A stretch of 64,000 nt of DNA from Pseudeuparius sepicola (taxonomy: Eukaryota > Arthropoda > Insecta > Coleoptera > Anthribidae): assembly GCA_963920635.1 (NCBI GenBank), contig OY987305.1, forward strand, positions 3,759,153 through 3,823,152, written 5' to 3'. The position numbers and the translations under genes were made by a program. The notes beneath the pieces were generated by a model, which saw only the letters and a program-made list of their open reading frames with translations, was not told the origin of the DNA and made no database searches. How positions within the stretch are numbered: the stretch's first letter is position 1; each line of letters opens with the position of its first letter. Below, piece after piece: positions 46,301-53,300 of the stretch.

Positions 46301-47238
46301 AGGTTCTAATGACTTTTCGCAGCATCTGTTATCTGTGGTCCCACCATTTTTATGTGTCAGCATTTTATTTTAGCCCATAAAACAAGGGTAATCGATATCC
46401 TGTTCCTTGGCTTTTACCCTAGCCCAGGGATACCGAAATTCCATTTTTGTCAAGCAAAATTCTAAACGTAAACAGGGTGGTCAAATGAAGAATCTCCACC
46501 CTATTTTGTTATTTAAAGAGGTTGTTTATTTAAAGAGGTTGTTTATTATATTGTACAGGGTAAATATATCTAATTAGGCAACAAGCTAAGGTTACTTTCA
46601 TTTATTTTGGTGAAATAGTAGCATTTCATCGATATCTTTTAGGTATTCTTTAAAAGATAAAAGGAATGGCATTTTACTAAGAAATCTATACAAGGTCAAT
46701 GTCAATAGCTATGTGTATTTAGTTTAATTTAGCAACTCACTAATATATTTTTTAGGAAATTGAATTTTAGGATTATTGATTTTTTTGTGTTTCGCAAAAG
46801 CCATAGCACCTAAACAAAACTAAACTAACCGTTTTTTAGAAAATAACAATAATAAAAATCTAAGTCGTGCTTAAATAATCATTTATTTAAAAATAGAAGA
46901 AAAATTAGATTCTTGTATTCAAATCACCAAACAAAAAATTGTCTAGAAAGCAAAAAAAAATGAATAAATGCATGGAGCGTTAGGTACATACAACTGCCTC
47001 ACTTTGGGCCACCCTATGTAATACTATAATAATAACAAACTACGCTTCCCGTCATCAAAACACCCAACCACACATCTCAAGCGTCCTTAAAAAATCTGAA
47101 ATTAACTTACGTTCCCTCCTTGGGTTCAGGACTGAGCAGGGTGTTACTGTCCTCCGTGGGGGTAGGAACTTTTTCCTCCGTTTCCCCCTTTACCGATCCC
47201 ATCCATGAGCTGACCTGGTTAGTTAGCCCGGAAAACAT
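19195..47238 (-). CDS. Sap47: Synapse-associated protein Sap47 (BSD domain), complete
   Basis: Eight exons on the minus strand: 47,238-47,111; 41,706-41,476; 29,153-29,039; 25,825-25,680; 24,037-23,906; 23,848-23,712; 22,823-22,707; 19,328-19,195. They join without a frame break to 1,140 nt (379 aa). Features: N-terminal MFSGLTNQVSSWMGSVKGE, a repeat of the same motif in exon 2 (EMFSNVKNQIEGIGGWLG), helical segment AKSFGSFLYSAVNKAGKTV, the conserved block EFNREQEAFMKGKGG ... LPPW, the BSD domain at about residues 220-275 (YPIAMAIMEQD ... FWRNYFYRVSLICQ) and an acidic tail WERELEAELQDYEMV. Length and order match insect Sap47, a presynaptic protein (family knowledge; human relative SYAP1). The introns total over 26 kb and are mostly transposon-derived. 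The ATG sits in a good context (CAGCCACCATGT). Confidence 0.93.
20740..21190. repeat. Inverted repeat in Sap47 intron 7
   Basis: AGGGTGGAATAAAAACGTCATCAAAAG (20,800-20,826) and GTTTGGTTGCCTGTATCA (20,861-20,878) reappear inverted at 21,132-21,180 as GATACAGGCAACCAAAC and CTTTTGATGGCGTTTTTATT. Probably the two ends of a 0.4-kb nonautonomous element. Confidence 0.5.
21435..21729. repeat. Tandem duplication, two units of about 147 bp
   Basis: Unit 1 at 21,435-21,578 and unit 2 at 21,579-21,729 share ACTTG-TATTG-CCATTTAAAAAT, CTATGGCAAAACCATAAAAA, CCTTGATTGTTTTTCTTATT and GAAAAGATCAAAACAAAA, with small indels. It lies in Sap47 intron 7 and is non-coding. Confidence 0.75.
22290..22358. repeat. 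Small hairpin in Sap47 intron 7
   Basis: GGAATAGCTAAAGCTAAAAAT pairs with ATTTTTAGTTAAAGCTATTCC about 25 bases further on, a nearly continuous 21-bp stem. Confidence 0.5.
22707..22823 (-). CDS. Sap47: Sap47 exon 7
   Basis: Residues 298-335, SKSSAHEFVSDTLQASTEDL QEVQEGMKKL ... SKNK. The EFVSD ... QEVQEGMKKL pattern follows the BSD domain in insect Sap47. Acceptor TATGGGTAG, donor AAG|GTAAGA, phase 1. Confidence 0.88.
23712..23848 (-). CDS. Sap47: Sap47 exon 6, BSD signature
   Basis: Residues 252-296, ITEADFWRNYFYRVSLICQA NELSFMSKEGDSQSA. FWRNYF is the invariant core that gives the BSD fold its tryptophan. Acceptor TTTCTTCCAG, donor ATAG|GTGAGT, phase 1. The 57-bp intron to exon 5 is the only compact one in the gene. 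Confidence 0.92.
23906..24037 (-). CDS. Sap47: Sap47 exon 5, first half of BSD domain
   Basis: Residues 208-250, NFVRAPPSGVDFNFDYEVSY then PIAMAIMEQDPNLEKMRYEL VPK. Acceptor TGTCACAG, donor GTGTAAGC with GT|GTAAGC used (phase 2). It contains the first helix of the BSD fold. Confidence 0.92.
24272..24899. mobile_element. Foldback element built of a 30-bp satellite
   Basis: Ends GCGTAGAGCGGCCACATGA (24,281) and its inverted copy TCATGTGGCCGCTCTACGC (24,869), preceded by TATACTACGA and followed by a matching TCGTATTATA. The body is about 13 direct units of a 30-bp word with core TTGACACTTTTTTCTGTCAA and spacer TTATACATAA or TTATGTATAA, then six units in the opposite orientation from about 24,678. 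Each unit is itself palindromic (TTGACA ... TGTCAA and ATTATACATAAT). It lies in Sap47 intron 4, between exons 4 and 5. It is not a CRISPR: there are no unique spacers. Confidence 0.8.
24900..25679. other. Intron 4 remainder, no feature
   Basis: Between the satellite foldback and Sap47 exon 4. Open frames of 77 and 152 codons on opposite strands overlap at 25,176-25,634, but the peptides are not recognisable and have no splice logic with Sap47. Confidence 0.4.
25680..25825 (-). CDS. Sap47: Sap47 exon 4
   Basis: Residues 159-206, NMLGEFNREQEAFMKGKGGN ... TALPPWAGCANEENLKEECL ... SLSTDR. Acceptor GGCTTTCCAG, donor AAG|GTATGT. This block before the BSD domain is the most conserved part of the SAP47/SYAP1 family. 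Confidence 0.92.
26092..27331. mobile_element. 1.24-kb foldback, ACAGGGTGTTTCATCTTA ends
   Basis: TACAGGGTGTTTCATCTTAA at the left and TTAAGATGAAACACCCTATA at the right. The arms continue to pair over several hundred bases (AAAACCCCCACATACCAAAT at 26,318 with ATTTGGTATGTGGGGGTTTT at 27,071). Flanks are TATA-like. No protein is coded. It lies in Sap47 intron 3, and a single arm of the same family sits in the staufen intron at 5.84-6.06 kb. Confidence 0.75.
27467..28345 (+). mobile_element. P-like nonautonomous element with THAP start
   Basis: Ends CAGAGATATGGAGGTTAGGAG and (reversed) CGAGATATGGAGGTGGGGAG. Inside, an ATG at 27,780 opens MACCAMKDCKNNRKFPFITF then a stop: C-x4-C-x-N spacing as at the start of a THAP zinc finger, the DNA-binding domain of P transposases. 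A 55-bp stretch (gggtccgccattttcgagtac...) is tandemly repeated at 27,543 and 27,592. The P-element assignment is an inference from the THAP start. Confidence 0.5.
28372..28978 (-). mobile_element. Second P-like element with THAP start, opposite strand
   Basis: Ends CAGAGATATAGAGGGGGAG and (reversed) CAGAGATATGGAGGAAGAG, the same terminal family as 27,467 and 7,507. On the minus strand an ATG at 28,753 gives MSCSVRTCTNWWAIRN, again C-x4-C-T-N. The next frame continues as LVGNKKCLQSTSIPSENES, suggesting a frameshifted N-terminal region. The right end is only about 60 bp from the Sap47 exon 3 donor. Confidence 0.5.
29039..29153 (-). CDS. Sap47: Sap47 exon 3
   Basis: Residues 121-158, KALAGAKSFGSFLYSAVNKA then GKTVSEASAKIKETVEKN, a helical segment. 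The acceptor used is TAGTGCAAAG|C and not the TTTCTAG eight bases earlier, because only this choice keeps the frame set by exon 2. Donor AAC|GTGAGT, phase 0. Confidence 0.85.
29220..30197. other. Intron 2 stretch, no feature recognised
   Basis: AT-rich Sap47 intron 2 sequence upstream of exon 3. No repeat pair or coherent reading frame was recognised. Confidence 0.4.
30198..30919. mobile_element. Foldback with GATCAGTATGGGGATCTCGG arms
   Basis: Arm 30,225-30,312 (TATGGGGATCTCGGAAATTA, GGTTAAATGGGGAAAGAATT) pairs with 30,812-30,900 (AATTCTTTCCCCATTTAACC, CCGAGATTCCCATACTGATC). The centre also folds (AACCATAGTTATTTCCGTTA, ACACAAATTTGTG words). The end by 30,919 reads CACCCTGTAA. A partial copy lies at 48,625. 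Confidence 0.7.
30925..32158. mobile_element. 1.23-kb near-perfect foldback, ACAGGGTATCCC ends
   Basis: TACAGGGTATCCCAACGAAA at the left pairs with CGTTGGGATACCCTGTA at the right, and the two arms of about 600 bp match almost throughout (CCCCTTGTGGCGCATCATTT at 31,109 with AAATGATGCGCCACAAGGGG at 31,963), with a short loop near 31,545. It starts six bases after the foldback at 30,198. It lies in Sap47 intron 2 and is non-coding. Confidence 0.8.
32449..32772. mobile_element. 324-bp MITE, ATAGACCGTCAGATAGTGAC ends
   Basis: Left arm ATAGACCGTCAGATAGTGAC then AGATTTGGGTGC; right arm GCACCCAAATCTGTCACTAT then CTGACGGTCTAT. Inner parts also pair (CCTCGAAGAGGGTTGAAAAG / CTTTTCAACCCTCTTCGAGG). Arms are about 95 bp. 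Confidence 0.75.
33217..33363 (-). other. Exon-like open frame in Sap47 intron 2
   Basis: On the Sap47 strand, a T-rich tract and GTGAACAG acceptor at 33,364-33,371 lead into 48 codons: PLFRERITWVYQKKSADVGK, VDLATEDALFPSNELRNFLR, KMIITKKR, stop. Composition and codon use look more like coding sequence than the intron around it. The frame is phase 0, which does not match the phase-2 donor of Sap47 exon 2; read in phase 2 it gives a different 43-residue tail. It may be an exon of an unknown nested gene, a degraded element, or chance. Confidence 0.25.
33527..33756. mobile_element. 230-bp GC-rich MITE, TATACCGTACTTTCACCG ends
   Basis: Arms TACCGTACTTTCACCGTTTT AGTAGACATAG and CTATGTCTACTAAAACGGTG AAAGTACGGTA. 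The inner part is unusually GC-rich (GGCGGGGGGCGGGGCGGG) and also pairs (CGTCAGTCGTTGGCGGGGG with CCCCCGCCAACGACTGAC). TA flanks on both sides. Confidence 0.75.
33760..35190. other. Intron 2 stretch, no feature recognised
   Basis: Sap47 intron 2. It holds an 82-codon frame at 33,822-34,070 without recognisable motifs and otherwise ordinary AT-rich sequence. Confidence 0.4.
35194..36431. mobile_element. 1.2-kb repeat, copy 1 (hAT-like right end)
   Basis: It is repeated in the same orientation at 39,758-40,993, starting at GGCAATCAGTTATAAATAAC. It ends with a G-run and CCTGAATACGCCACTG, which reversed (CAGTGGCGTATTCAGG) looks like a hAT terminus. A nested foldback occupies 35,279-35,901. Copy 1 lacks about 95 bp present in copy 2 and keeps 55 bp that copy 2 lacks, so each has decayed independently. 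Confidence 0.65.
35279..35901. mobile_element. Foldback nested in repeat copy 1
   Basis: Ends ACAGGGTGTCCGGAAATAAA and (reversed) ATAGGGTGTCCTGTAATAAC. Arms pair widely (TTAAAAAGAAAAATGGAAAA with CCATTTTTCTTTTTAA; CGAGATGCAGGGTGTTGAAA with TTCAACACCCTGCATCTCG). In copy 2 the right end has been deleted. Confidence 0.7.
36890..37440. other. Intron 2 stretch with a TATA-like motif
   Basis: CTATAAATACC at about 37,071 and a short frame MPRDIKRKDCEELVKNFEIR at 37,297 that soon stops. No gene is supported. Confidence 0.25.
37447..38800. repeat. Tandem repeat of about 80 bp, split by a hAT insertion
   Basis: The unit CAGGGTGTAGTACGTTTTGA CTACC ... GCGTTTGCTTGCACTTAAGT ... TCTAG occurs at 37,447, 37,523/38,682 (split by the hAT element) and 38,753. 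Removing the hAT and one 8-bp duplication restores a continuous array of two full units and a partial third. Confidence 0.7.
37538..38681 (-). mobile_element. Internally deleted hAT transposon, copy 1
   Basis: 1,144 bp with ends CACGGGCGTAGCCAGGATTT and (reversed) CACGGGCGTAGCCAAGGG, flanked by an exact 8-bp duplication GTAGTACG. Minus-strand frames: an N-terminal piece from 38,243 (MSNFSALLFDDLVKDRYVNH ... MDYWKKWCSQGQGVSNKE) and the C-terminal hAT dimerisation region 38,035-37,736 (LATIPVSTATPERSFSSLRR LNNYLRNTT ... LNGLALMNIHYG). The catalytic middle is deleted and the join is out of frame. The promoter region before the N-terminal piece has a TATA-like TTATATAGCAG. Confidence 0.85.
38860..39477. 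other. Intron 2 stretch, no gene recognised
   Basis: Between the hAT copy and the hammerhead-like motif. Overlapping frames of 63-85 codons exist on both strands at 38,860-39,483 without known motifs; they may belong to the retroelement that ends at the motif. Confidence 0.3.
39478..39516 (+). ncRNA. Hammerhead-like core (retroelement 3' motif)
   Basis: CCTGAAGAAGACT, an AT-rich loop, AGTCGAAACGTTG. This has the order CTGANGA - stem II (AGACT/AGTC) - GAAA of a hammerhead ribozyme core, as found near the ends of Penelope-like and similar retroelements. The cleavage-site strand and stems I and III were not established, so it may only be a relic. Confidence 0.3.
39758..40993. mobile_element. 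1.2-kb repeat, copy 2
   Basis: Direct copy of 35,194-36,431, from GGCAATCAGTTATAAATAAC to the G-run and CCTGAATACGCCATTG. The nested ACAGGGTGTCC foldback has lost its right end here. The right end is 480 bp from Sap47 exon 2. Confidence 0.65.
41476..41706 (-). CDS. Sap47: Sap47 exon 2
   Basis: Residues 44-119; acceptor TTTGTTCCAG, donor CAG|GTCAGT, phase 2 at both ends. Encodes SPTKPQGGSGRLEMFSNVKN, an amphipathic stretch, then a G/A/D-rich acidic linker ending KEKDDDDNS. Two copies of the same deleted hAT element lie on either side of this exon in opposite orientation (37,538-38,681 and 41,973-43,105). Confidence 0.9.
41973..43105 (+). mobile_element. Internally deleted hAT transposon, copy 2
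   Basis: 1,133 bp, the same element as 37,538-38,681 in opposite orientation, with its own exact 8-bp duplication GATGCTAC (41,965-41,972 and 43,106-43,113). It carries the same internal deletion; C-terminal frame 42,616-42,915 differs by a few residues (TPGRSLSSLRRLKNYL for TPERSFSSLRRLNNYL). The right terminus has one change (CACGGGAGTAGCC). It lies in Sap47 intron 1, 267 bp from exon 2. Confidence 0.85.
43114..44600. other. Intron 1 stretch with one perfect hairpin
   Basis: CCAATTATTTTCGGTAGC then TTACCGAAAATAATTGG at about 43,876-43,911 forms a 16-bp perfect stem with a tiny loop. No other feature or gene was recognised in this part of Sap47 intron 1. Confidence 0.45.
44610..45520. repeat. 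Old duplication in Sap47 intron 1
   Basis: The block around 44,640-44,880 and that around 45,270-45,500 share CTAACCTGTCCCTGATAAAT / CTAACTTGTCTCTGATAAAT, CATTTAAATA, and the order GAGAAATACGTAATTCAGTCG / GAGGAAATAAACAATTCGTAG, ACATTGTTG. They are diverged, so the duplication is not recent. No transposon ends were seen. Confidence 0.5.
45525..47100. other. Intron 1 stretch, no feature except a short tandem
   Basis: Contains TATTTAAAGAGGTTGTTTAT directly repeated at 46,511-46,546. Otherwise AT-rich Sap47 intron 1 sequence. Confidence 0.4.
47111..47238 (-). CDS. Sap47: Sap47 exon 1
   Basis: Residues 1-42 plus two bases; donor AAC|GTAAGT. The start codon is preceded by CCAGCCACC. Upstream, 47,390-47,500 is GC- and CpG-rich (GGCGCGCAAACTCCCGGCGC on the minus strand) and probably contains the 5' UTR and promoter; no TATA box was seen. 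Confidence 0.9.
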
Positions 47239-48171
47239 GGTGGCTGGTCTTCTAACTGGCTTTTCGGCAAGCGGCAAGAGATTAAAAAACTGTTTCGTTA
47301 CGAGAGATGCGATATTACCATCGTAATACGATATCGTAGTTGGCTGTTTGGAGACTGCGTTCAGCCGATGGTCTTTTGTCAAGTCTATAACCTACGGTGC
47401 GCCGGGAGTTTGCGCGCCAACGAAGGGCGACGTTGTCGGATCTTGCGGCGGGAATTTTTGGACAACGAAACGATAAAAAGTTACATCTGCCGAATAAAAA
47501 CCACTTCAACATTACACGCTATCTGTTATAACCGTGAAATGATCAAACCATGCAGTCGAAATGCTACAAAAATATGAACAAATAACAAACTATATAGTGT
47601 AAAAAGGGTATAAAAAAATTCAATGTTGGATACATCTGGAATAAAAGTCGTAGATTAATCGCTATTCCCATTTTATTACTCGATAAAACTAGTAAAGTTT
47701 TAAGGATTGTCAATCCCATATAGAGTAAAAACCATTAAACTTTTAGTACTTAATAAAATGGCAAACTCCGTGAAAGTTATGTCTTCATTAAACTTGGAAC
47801 TGATTTACTGTATTTCGTCTTGAATTAAAGTTTTCCTTTAAATTTGTAGAAAAAACACCAATAAAAGCCACTTGAAAAGGTGGATACTTTATATAAGCAA
47901 AAAATGCCTATACATATATTCTTTTAGGTATAATTTTGTGACCACAGCCTGTCTTAAATAAAATGTATGTATTTAAATAGAGAATTGATAGAACAAACAA
48001 AATAGGTAGGTTGGCAAGTGCGTCATTTTAACGTCCCGTCATATTTTGACGTTTGCGGCATGTTACTAAACAAACATAATATTATGTATTTTGTGTGAGA
48101 CTTTTAATTTTATTGTACCTACAGTCTTTTAGTGCACCGCATTCACGGCGTGCTATGATTATTGTTATACC

Positions 48172-48402
48172 TACTTGATTTGAGGCCTTCCAATATTTTT
48201 TTTTGGTCTGCGGAACTCCTCCTATAGATGAGCTTAAAACTGGCAAAGAAGACACCCTTACAGAATCTATTTTGATCCACTTAACACTTTTATAACTTTT
48301 GAATGGTTCAACTTGCACACTTCCAATTTGGTGTGCGGATACAATAATATGAACACGATAATAGATTATGCACTTTGAAAACTTCCGCACTTTTTTTTGA
48401 AA
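48172..48402 (-). other. Exon-like open frame upstream of Sap47
   Basis: A minus-strand frame reads KFSKCIIYYRVHIIVSAHQI, GSVQVEPFKSYKSVKWIKID, SVRVSSLPVLSSSIGGVPQT, KKKYWKASNQ and then meets a donor-like CAA|GTAGGT. It has no ATG in good context and no family was recognised. It could be an exon of an unknown gene, a transposon remnant, or chance. Confidence 0.2.
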
Positions 48403-48624
48403 AAGTTTAAGGACTTTTTAAAATGTGCGGAACATTGTTGGCAACTCTGTGCTCGGCGACAACCGGAACGGTTCGGTGCGATAATAAGATTGCGCGTATG
48501 ACGTGGGATGCGGCGTTGCCGGATTGTTCGACTTTTCTCCAGAGTTTGGGAAGTACGATCGACCGCTTATTTAGCATAATTATTCGTCCCGCCTTGCGTT
48601 CAATATAAACTACGAAGGAGTTGA

Positions 48625-49005
48625 TATACAGGATGAATTTTTTTTATGATCGGTATGGGGATCTCGGAAACTAGCGGAGATAGAAGGAAGGTTAAATGGG
48701 GAAAGAATTGCAGTTTTGTGGGCCCAATTTAACGCGCCTTGTGGATTATTGAAAAAAAATTGTAAATACCAAATTGAGGGATTTGTGTCCCCAATGCGGT
48801 TATCATGTCATACTTTCCGTGACAGCTGTCATTTTCGAGATATGGCACAAACTTGTATTTTTTAAATGGAAACCGTAATTGGCCATGGTCTTAAAAAATC
48901 AGGCATTTTTAAAGCTTTCCAACGATATAATACTCGATATGGTTATTCTGAAAAATAACGCAAATAACTATGGTTTCCATTAAAAAAAAAACACAAGTTT
49001 TAACT
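48625..49005. mobile_element. Partial copy of the 30.2-kb foldback
   Basis: TTATGATCGGTATGGGGATC then TCGGAAACTAGCGGAGATAG and GGTTAAATGGGGAAAGAATT follow the left arm of 30,198-30,919. The inner part (AACCGTAATTGGCCATGG..., AACTATGGTTTCCATT) is also shared, but the right arm is absent. Confidence 0.6.
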
Positions 49006-49009
49006 CGAA

Positions 49010-49975
49010 ATTTCCAGTTTGAACTTTAAATTATGAGACCACATGTCCCTAACGTTAAATGCTCGTCATATTCAGAAATGATTCATACCTACACTTTGCA
49101 CTGTATATCTATTGAAAAAGTATTTCAACGATAGCTCTTTTAACCAAATGTATTTGAATTGAATACAGGATTTGGAATTGAGTTTTTTTCTAAAAATTAA
49201 AAAAAAGTACAAAAATTCCCAATTTACTACTTTATACTACTTTCCCCACCAATTTTTGAACAATTTGTATACCAATATAGTTTTCTCATCTTGCTATTAT
49301 TGCTTTATAAAAGTAAAAATTATATATGCTAAAAATTACGCACGATAATAGCAGATTATAAAATATAAATTCGCCAAAAACGTTCTCCCCCTACTATCGA
49401 TTTTTTTTAATACGGAAATTTGCCAAATACGGGCCTGCAGTCGTGGCCTGCATGATAACCAGTATTGGAGTTCGACCTTGCCACGGCTGGCTAGCCAGAA
49501 CACGTTTCCTGTTGCTCTGTGCCTGGTTAACGCGACGTTGCCAGTGTTTGTCCCTAACTTTGAGCTTAGGCGTTTACAGGGCCGTATCGAGAATGTTTGG
49601 GATTTAATAAATCGCAATGGTTTTATCGCGTTTAAACGGATGAAGATAAGGTTTTAATAGTAAACGTTTTTTCGTAGTTTTAACATAAAAAGTTTTTCTT
49701 AAACACTTTTAATTGTGAAAATTATTTTATATTTGAGTTTTCTGATTTTTTAAGAAGTAGGTCAGGTGAAAAAATCGATACAGTATTTGTGGCAACATAA
49801 TGTAATAAATTTCTGAATTATCTATGTTTTTTTATTCATACGTTTTCAGGTTAAAATACGATGCAGTCTATGAACTCAACATTTGATAAATTTATTATCA
49901 CGCTAATGTCATTATCACTGTAGGACTATTGTGTGGGAGATATATATATTTTGATATCTCTGTAACGAGGAATAA
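49010..49975. other. Intergenic, GC-richer patch without a gene call
   Basis: Between Sap47 (5' side) and the 3' end of the PDZ-RING gene. 49,420-49,600 is GC-richer and open for 93 codons on the minus strand, but the peptide is not recognisable. Confidence 0.35.
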
Positions 49976-49981
49976 TTTATT
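49976..49981 (-). terminator. Polyadenylation signal of the PDZ-RING-SINA gene
   Basis: AATAAA on the minus strand, 67 bases after the stop codon at 50,048. Confidence 0.5.
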
Positions 49982-50047
49982 TAGAGCAACATCTTTCATT
50001 AAAACACAAGAAAATATCACAAAATAAATGTACTTAGGTATACAGAA

Positions 50048-50315
50048 TTAATTACTATTTTTAAATATCCTAATATCAAAGATTAATTCTTCAAAATTAC
50101 CTAACGCTTTTAACATCACTGCACTGAAGAACACACCTTTTTTGTGGTATGTTATTTCACTTGCTGCCACACTATTTAAAGCAAAAATTCGATTGCTGAA
50201 ACTGAGCAGAGGTACTTTACATAACTTTTTCTTCACTTCCACTCGTATTTCTAAATTTTTTGACGAATCATGATCTTCCATGTGCCAGGTCCACAGCAGA
50301 ACATCTTGCAAAGAG
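50048..50315 (-). CDS. Exon 6: C-terminal SINA-like region with stop
   Basis: 88 codons, SLQDVLLWTWHMEDHDSSKN, LEIRVEVKKKLCKVPLLSFS ... FFSAVMLKALGNFEELIFDI RIFKNSN, then TAA. Alternating hydrophobic strands fit a TRAF-like beta sandwich, but sequence similarity to SINA is weak. Acceptor TTTTCTTCAG. Confidence 0.85.
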
Positions 50316-53300
50316 CTGAAGAAAATAACAGTTATTTTTTTAGGTCGTGTTTACCATATTAAGTACCCACCTTTGATCTTCTGCAGAATCCTTAAAAGTC
50401 GCCAAAGTTTTAATAAAATAAATGTCATTTTCTAAATTCATTACAAAACAATTTTCCCTGTCATCTGTCAACTTTTTCAATGGCACTTGTATACTGGGCT
50501 TAAAGTACTGGACTAGTGGGAGGTGGCTGTGGCATTCATGAAAATGCGTCATAATGTCTGATCCTAAAAAAATACGAAATATTAGAAAAGGACACTCTGT
50601 ATATTAGAAAGGGACACGACAAAAGCACGTACGAACGATTTAGCACCTTGTAAGAATGGCGTTACGTAACATATCAACAATTTTCCGCACTTAAGTGCCT
50701 CGTATAATTTCCAAACGCATACCTTTTGCTAATGAAGAACAATTAGAATCGAATGGGCAATAAAATAGAGCCGATTCTTCCTGTCTGGTAATTTTCAAGT
50801 TGGTAAGACTTTTCCTGAATTGCCGGTCGTCGCCTTTATCTATCTGTCTGTCCAGCGATTCGTACGATCTAAAATTATAGATATAGATAATACTTTGCAC
50901 TAATTTCTGCTTTCTCACCCATGATATGAAGCAGGCCTTTGTTCGTTACCCTCCGAATTTATAGTCAAACAAGTTCTTTCTTTAATTCTATTTATTCTGC
51001 TAGCAGAACTAGACCTAGATACTGATGGTGGTGTCTCACAGTGAAAGATTTCATTCGAAGACAAAGACTTAACCTTCAAATTGGTGCCATAATCTTGTTG
51101 TCTCGAATTGCTCGGGGACAAAAAAGTTTTGGAGTTTAAATTGTCGTCAGAACAAGCTTTTCCCGAAAGTTTTGCTAAAAATTTATTTGTATGGCTTTGA
51201 GTAACTTTTATGTCGGGTACTGCCTTTTTTCGGTTTTTGTATTTGAAGATTTGTTGGATTTTCGATTGTCTGGATTCGGTTGAGTCTTCTCGGAGGTTGA
51301 AGGCATCAACCAGGGCATTGTATACCTAAAAATGAAATGAAAATAAGGTAGGTATTCGCAATCATATCTAGTTTTTGTAAAAATATTCGCAGAAAAAGTC
51401 GTGTATTCTTTTCACTGAAAATACTATATTATGTACCAAGGGACCAAAGTGCGTAACTTTTCAAGGGCATAACTTTTCAAGGGCTACCTAATGGTGCTGG
51501 TACCGATTGGTTCCATGGTGTCAAAATTGGTACCAAAAGTTGTTACCTTGGTACCAACCATCAGTTACACCACCGGATAGCTTTTGAAAAGTTAAGTAAG
51601 GGATGCGAAATTCATTTTGTTCTATCTCAACCAGTTTCGTCGCTACAACAACGGTGCAAATTAGTCAAAATGCCGATTTTCAACTGTTTATATTCAACTG
51701 TTCATAGCTCAGAATCTACTAATTTTTAAAAAATGACATTCTTGCAAGCTGAATTAGAACCACACAATATACAATACTCAATATTGTAATACTTTCAAAA
51801 TGGCCGTGGAAGATGATGTATTTTTTGTCAACCCCCTTAATATGGGTATCAAATAAAAGGGCTTGAAGAATAGAAAACGATAGAGTTAGTGACATCACAC
51901 TAAATTCAATATGGCCGCCGCTCCAACACGGCGGATTACATTTTCTTTTCCCTTAATATTGGCATTAAATGAAAGGGCTTGAAGAGTAGAACTAAAAAGT
52001 TGAAAATAAAATTATAATAGTAAACAATATTTTTAAAAACAAGCTTTTATTTAAATGCTCTGAAAAGAAGAAAATAAACTTTATAATAAATCAAACCAAG
52101 GCAAACCCATAATAATTGTGTTACATTATACAACTGTATATGATATAAAAGCTTGTCACGAGAATATATATATCTAAGTAGAAAATGTATTTTTATATAA
52201 AAGAAATTTACAACGAAAATCTCGCGACAAGATTTTATATCATATACAGTTGTACAATGTAACAAAATTATGGGTTTGCTTTGGTTTTTGATTTATTATA
52301 AAGTTTATTTTCTTCTTTTCAGAGCATTTAAATAAAAGCTTGTTTTGAAAAATATTTTTTACTATTAATTTTATTGTTTTGTGTATAGATTTTTATGCGA
52401 TGTTGTTTTGTGTGAAACAAAATGATTGGTTTGATTTGGTTCGAATTATTTCAAAGTTTATTTTATTCTTGTTTAGAGCATTTAAATCCAATTTTTACAA
52501 TATTATTAGGTCTTGTTTTACAATGCTGTTCCAAGTGATTTATACATAGTTGTTCATTTCTATTGTTTTTGTTACTTTTAATCCCAAGGGACTAAAATTT
52601 TTTACTCCCTTGGGATTAAAATATTTTAGTACCGTTTATGTAACGTGTTATGAGTTTTGGATGCTTTTATCGAAATGAGAGAAGTATTTGACATTTACCA
52701 ATTTTCTTAAATAATGAATATAATGTCTTCGAAAACCTAGACGTCCAAGTCTCGTGGCGAATGCTGTTCGTATAGGAATCTGTTTAAAATTCTTCCGCTA
52801 AAAGTAAAATCTCAGTCTCCTTACATTGGCGGCGTTCGATTTTAGCAATCTAGATAACATCGGATTTAAACCGGTTTGGTAGGCAGCTAAAATACGTGAA
52901 ACGCTTGCATACTACATACTTGCACCACAGCCGAGCAAGCAGACCACACAACACTGCAAACCGTATATCGAAAAATAATTGAATCGAACGTTTACGAGAT
53001 ATTTCGCAAATAACACCGATTACGCGCTTCAAGGAAACACCTGCAGGATGTGTTCATCTCGCGACACGTTACAATCTTCTACAGCCACAGGCATTTCGTA
53101 ATGGCTGATCCCACGTTACCTGGTCCGCCACCAACGATCTGCCAGTGTTGAGTCTCAGTCTGCACACGGGACATCGCTCCGATCTCGCCCTGCATCTTAT
53201 ACAGATCAAGTGGCCGTTTTCGCATTGATAAGTAGGCGGTGAAATGGTGTCAAGACAAACGGGACACTCCAAGAACGCCAGTATCGAAGTCATGCACGCC

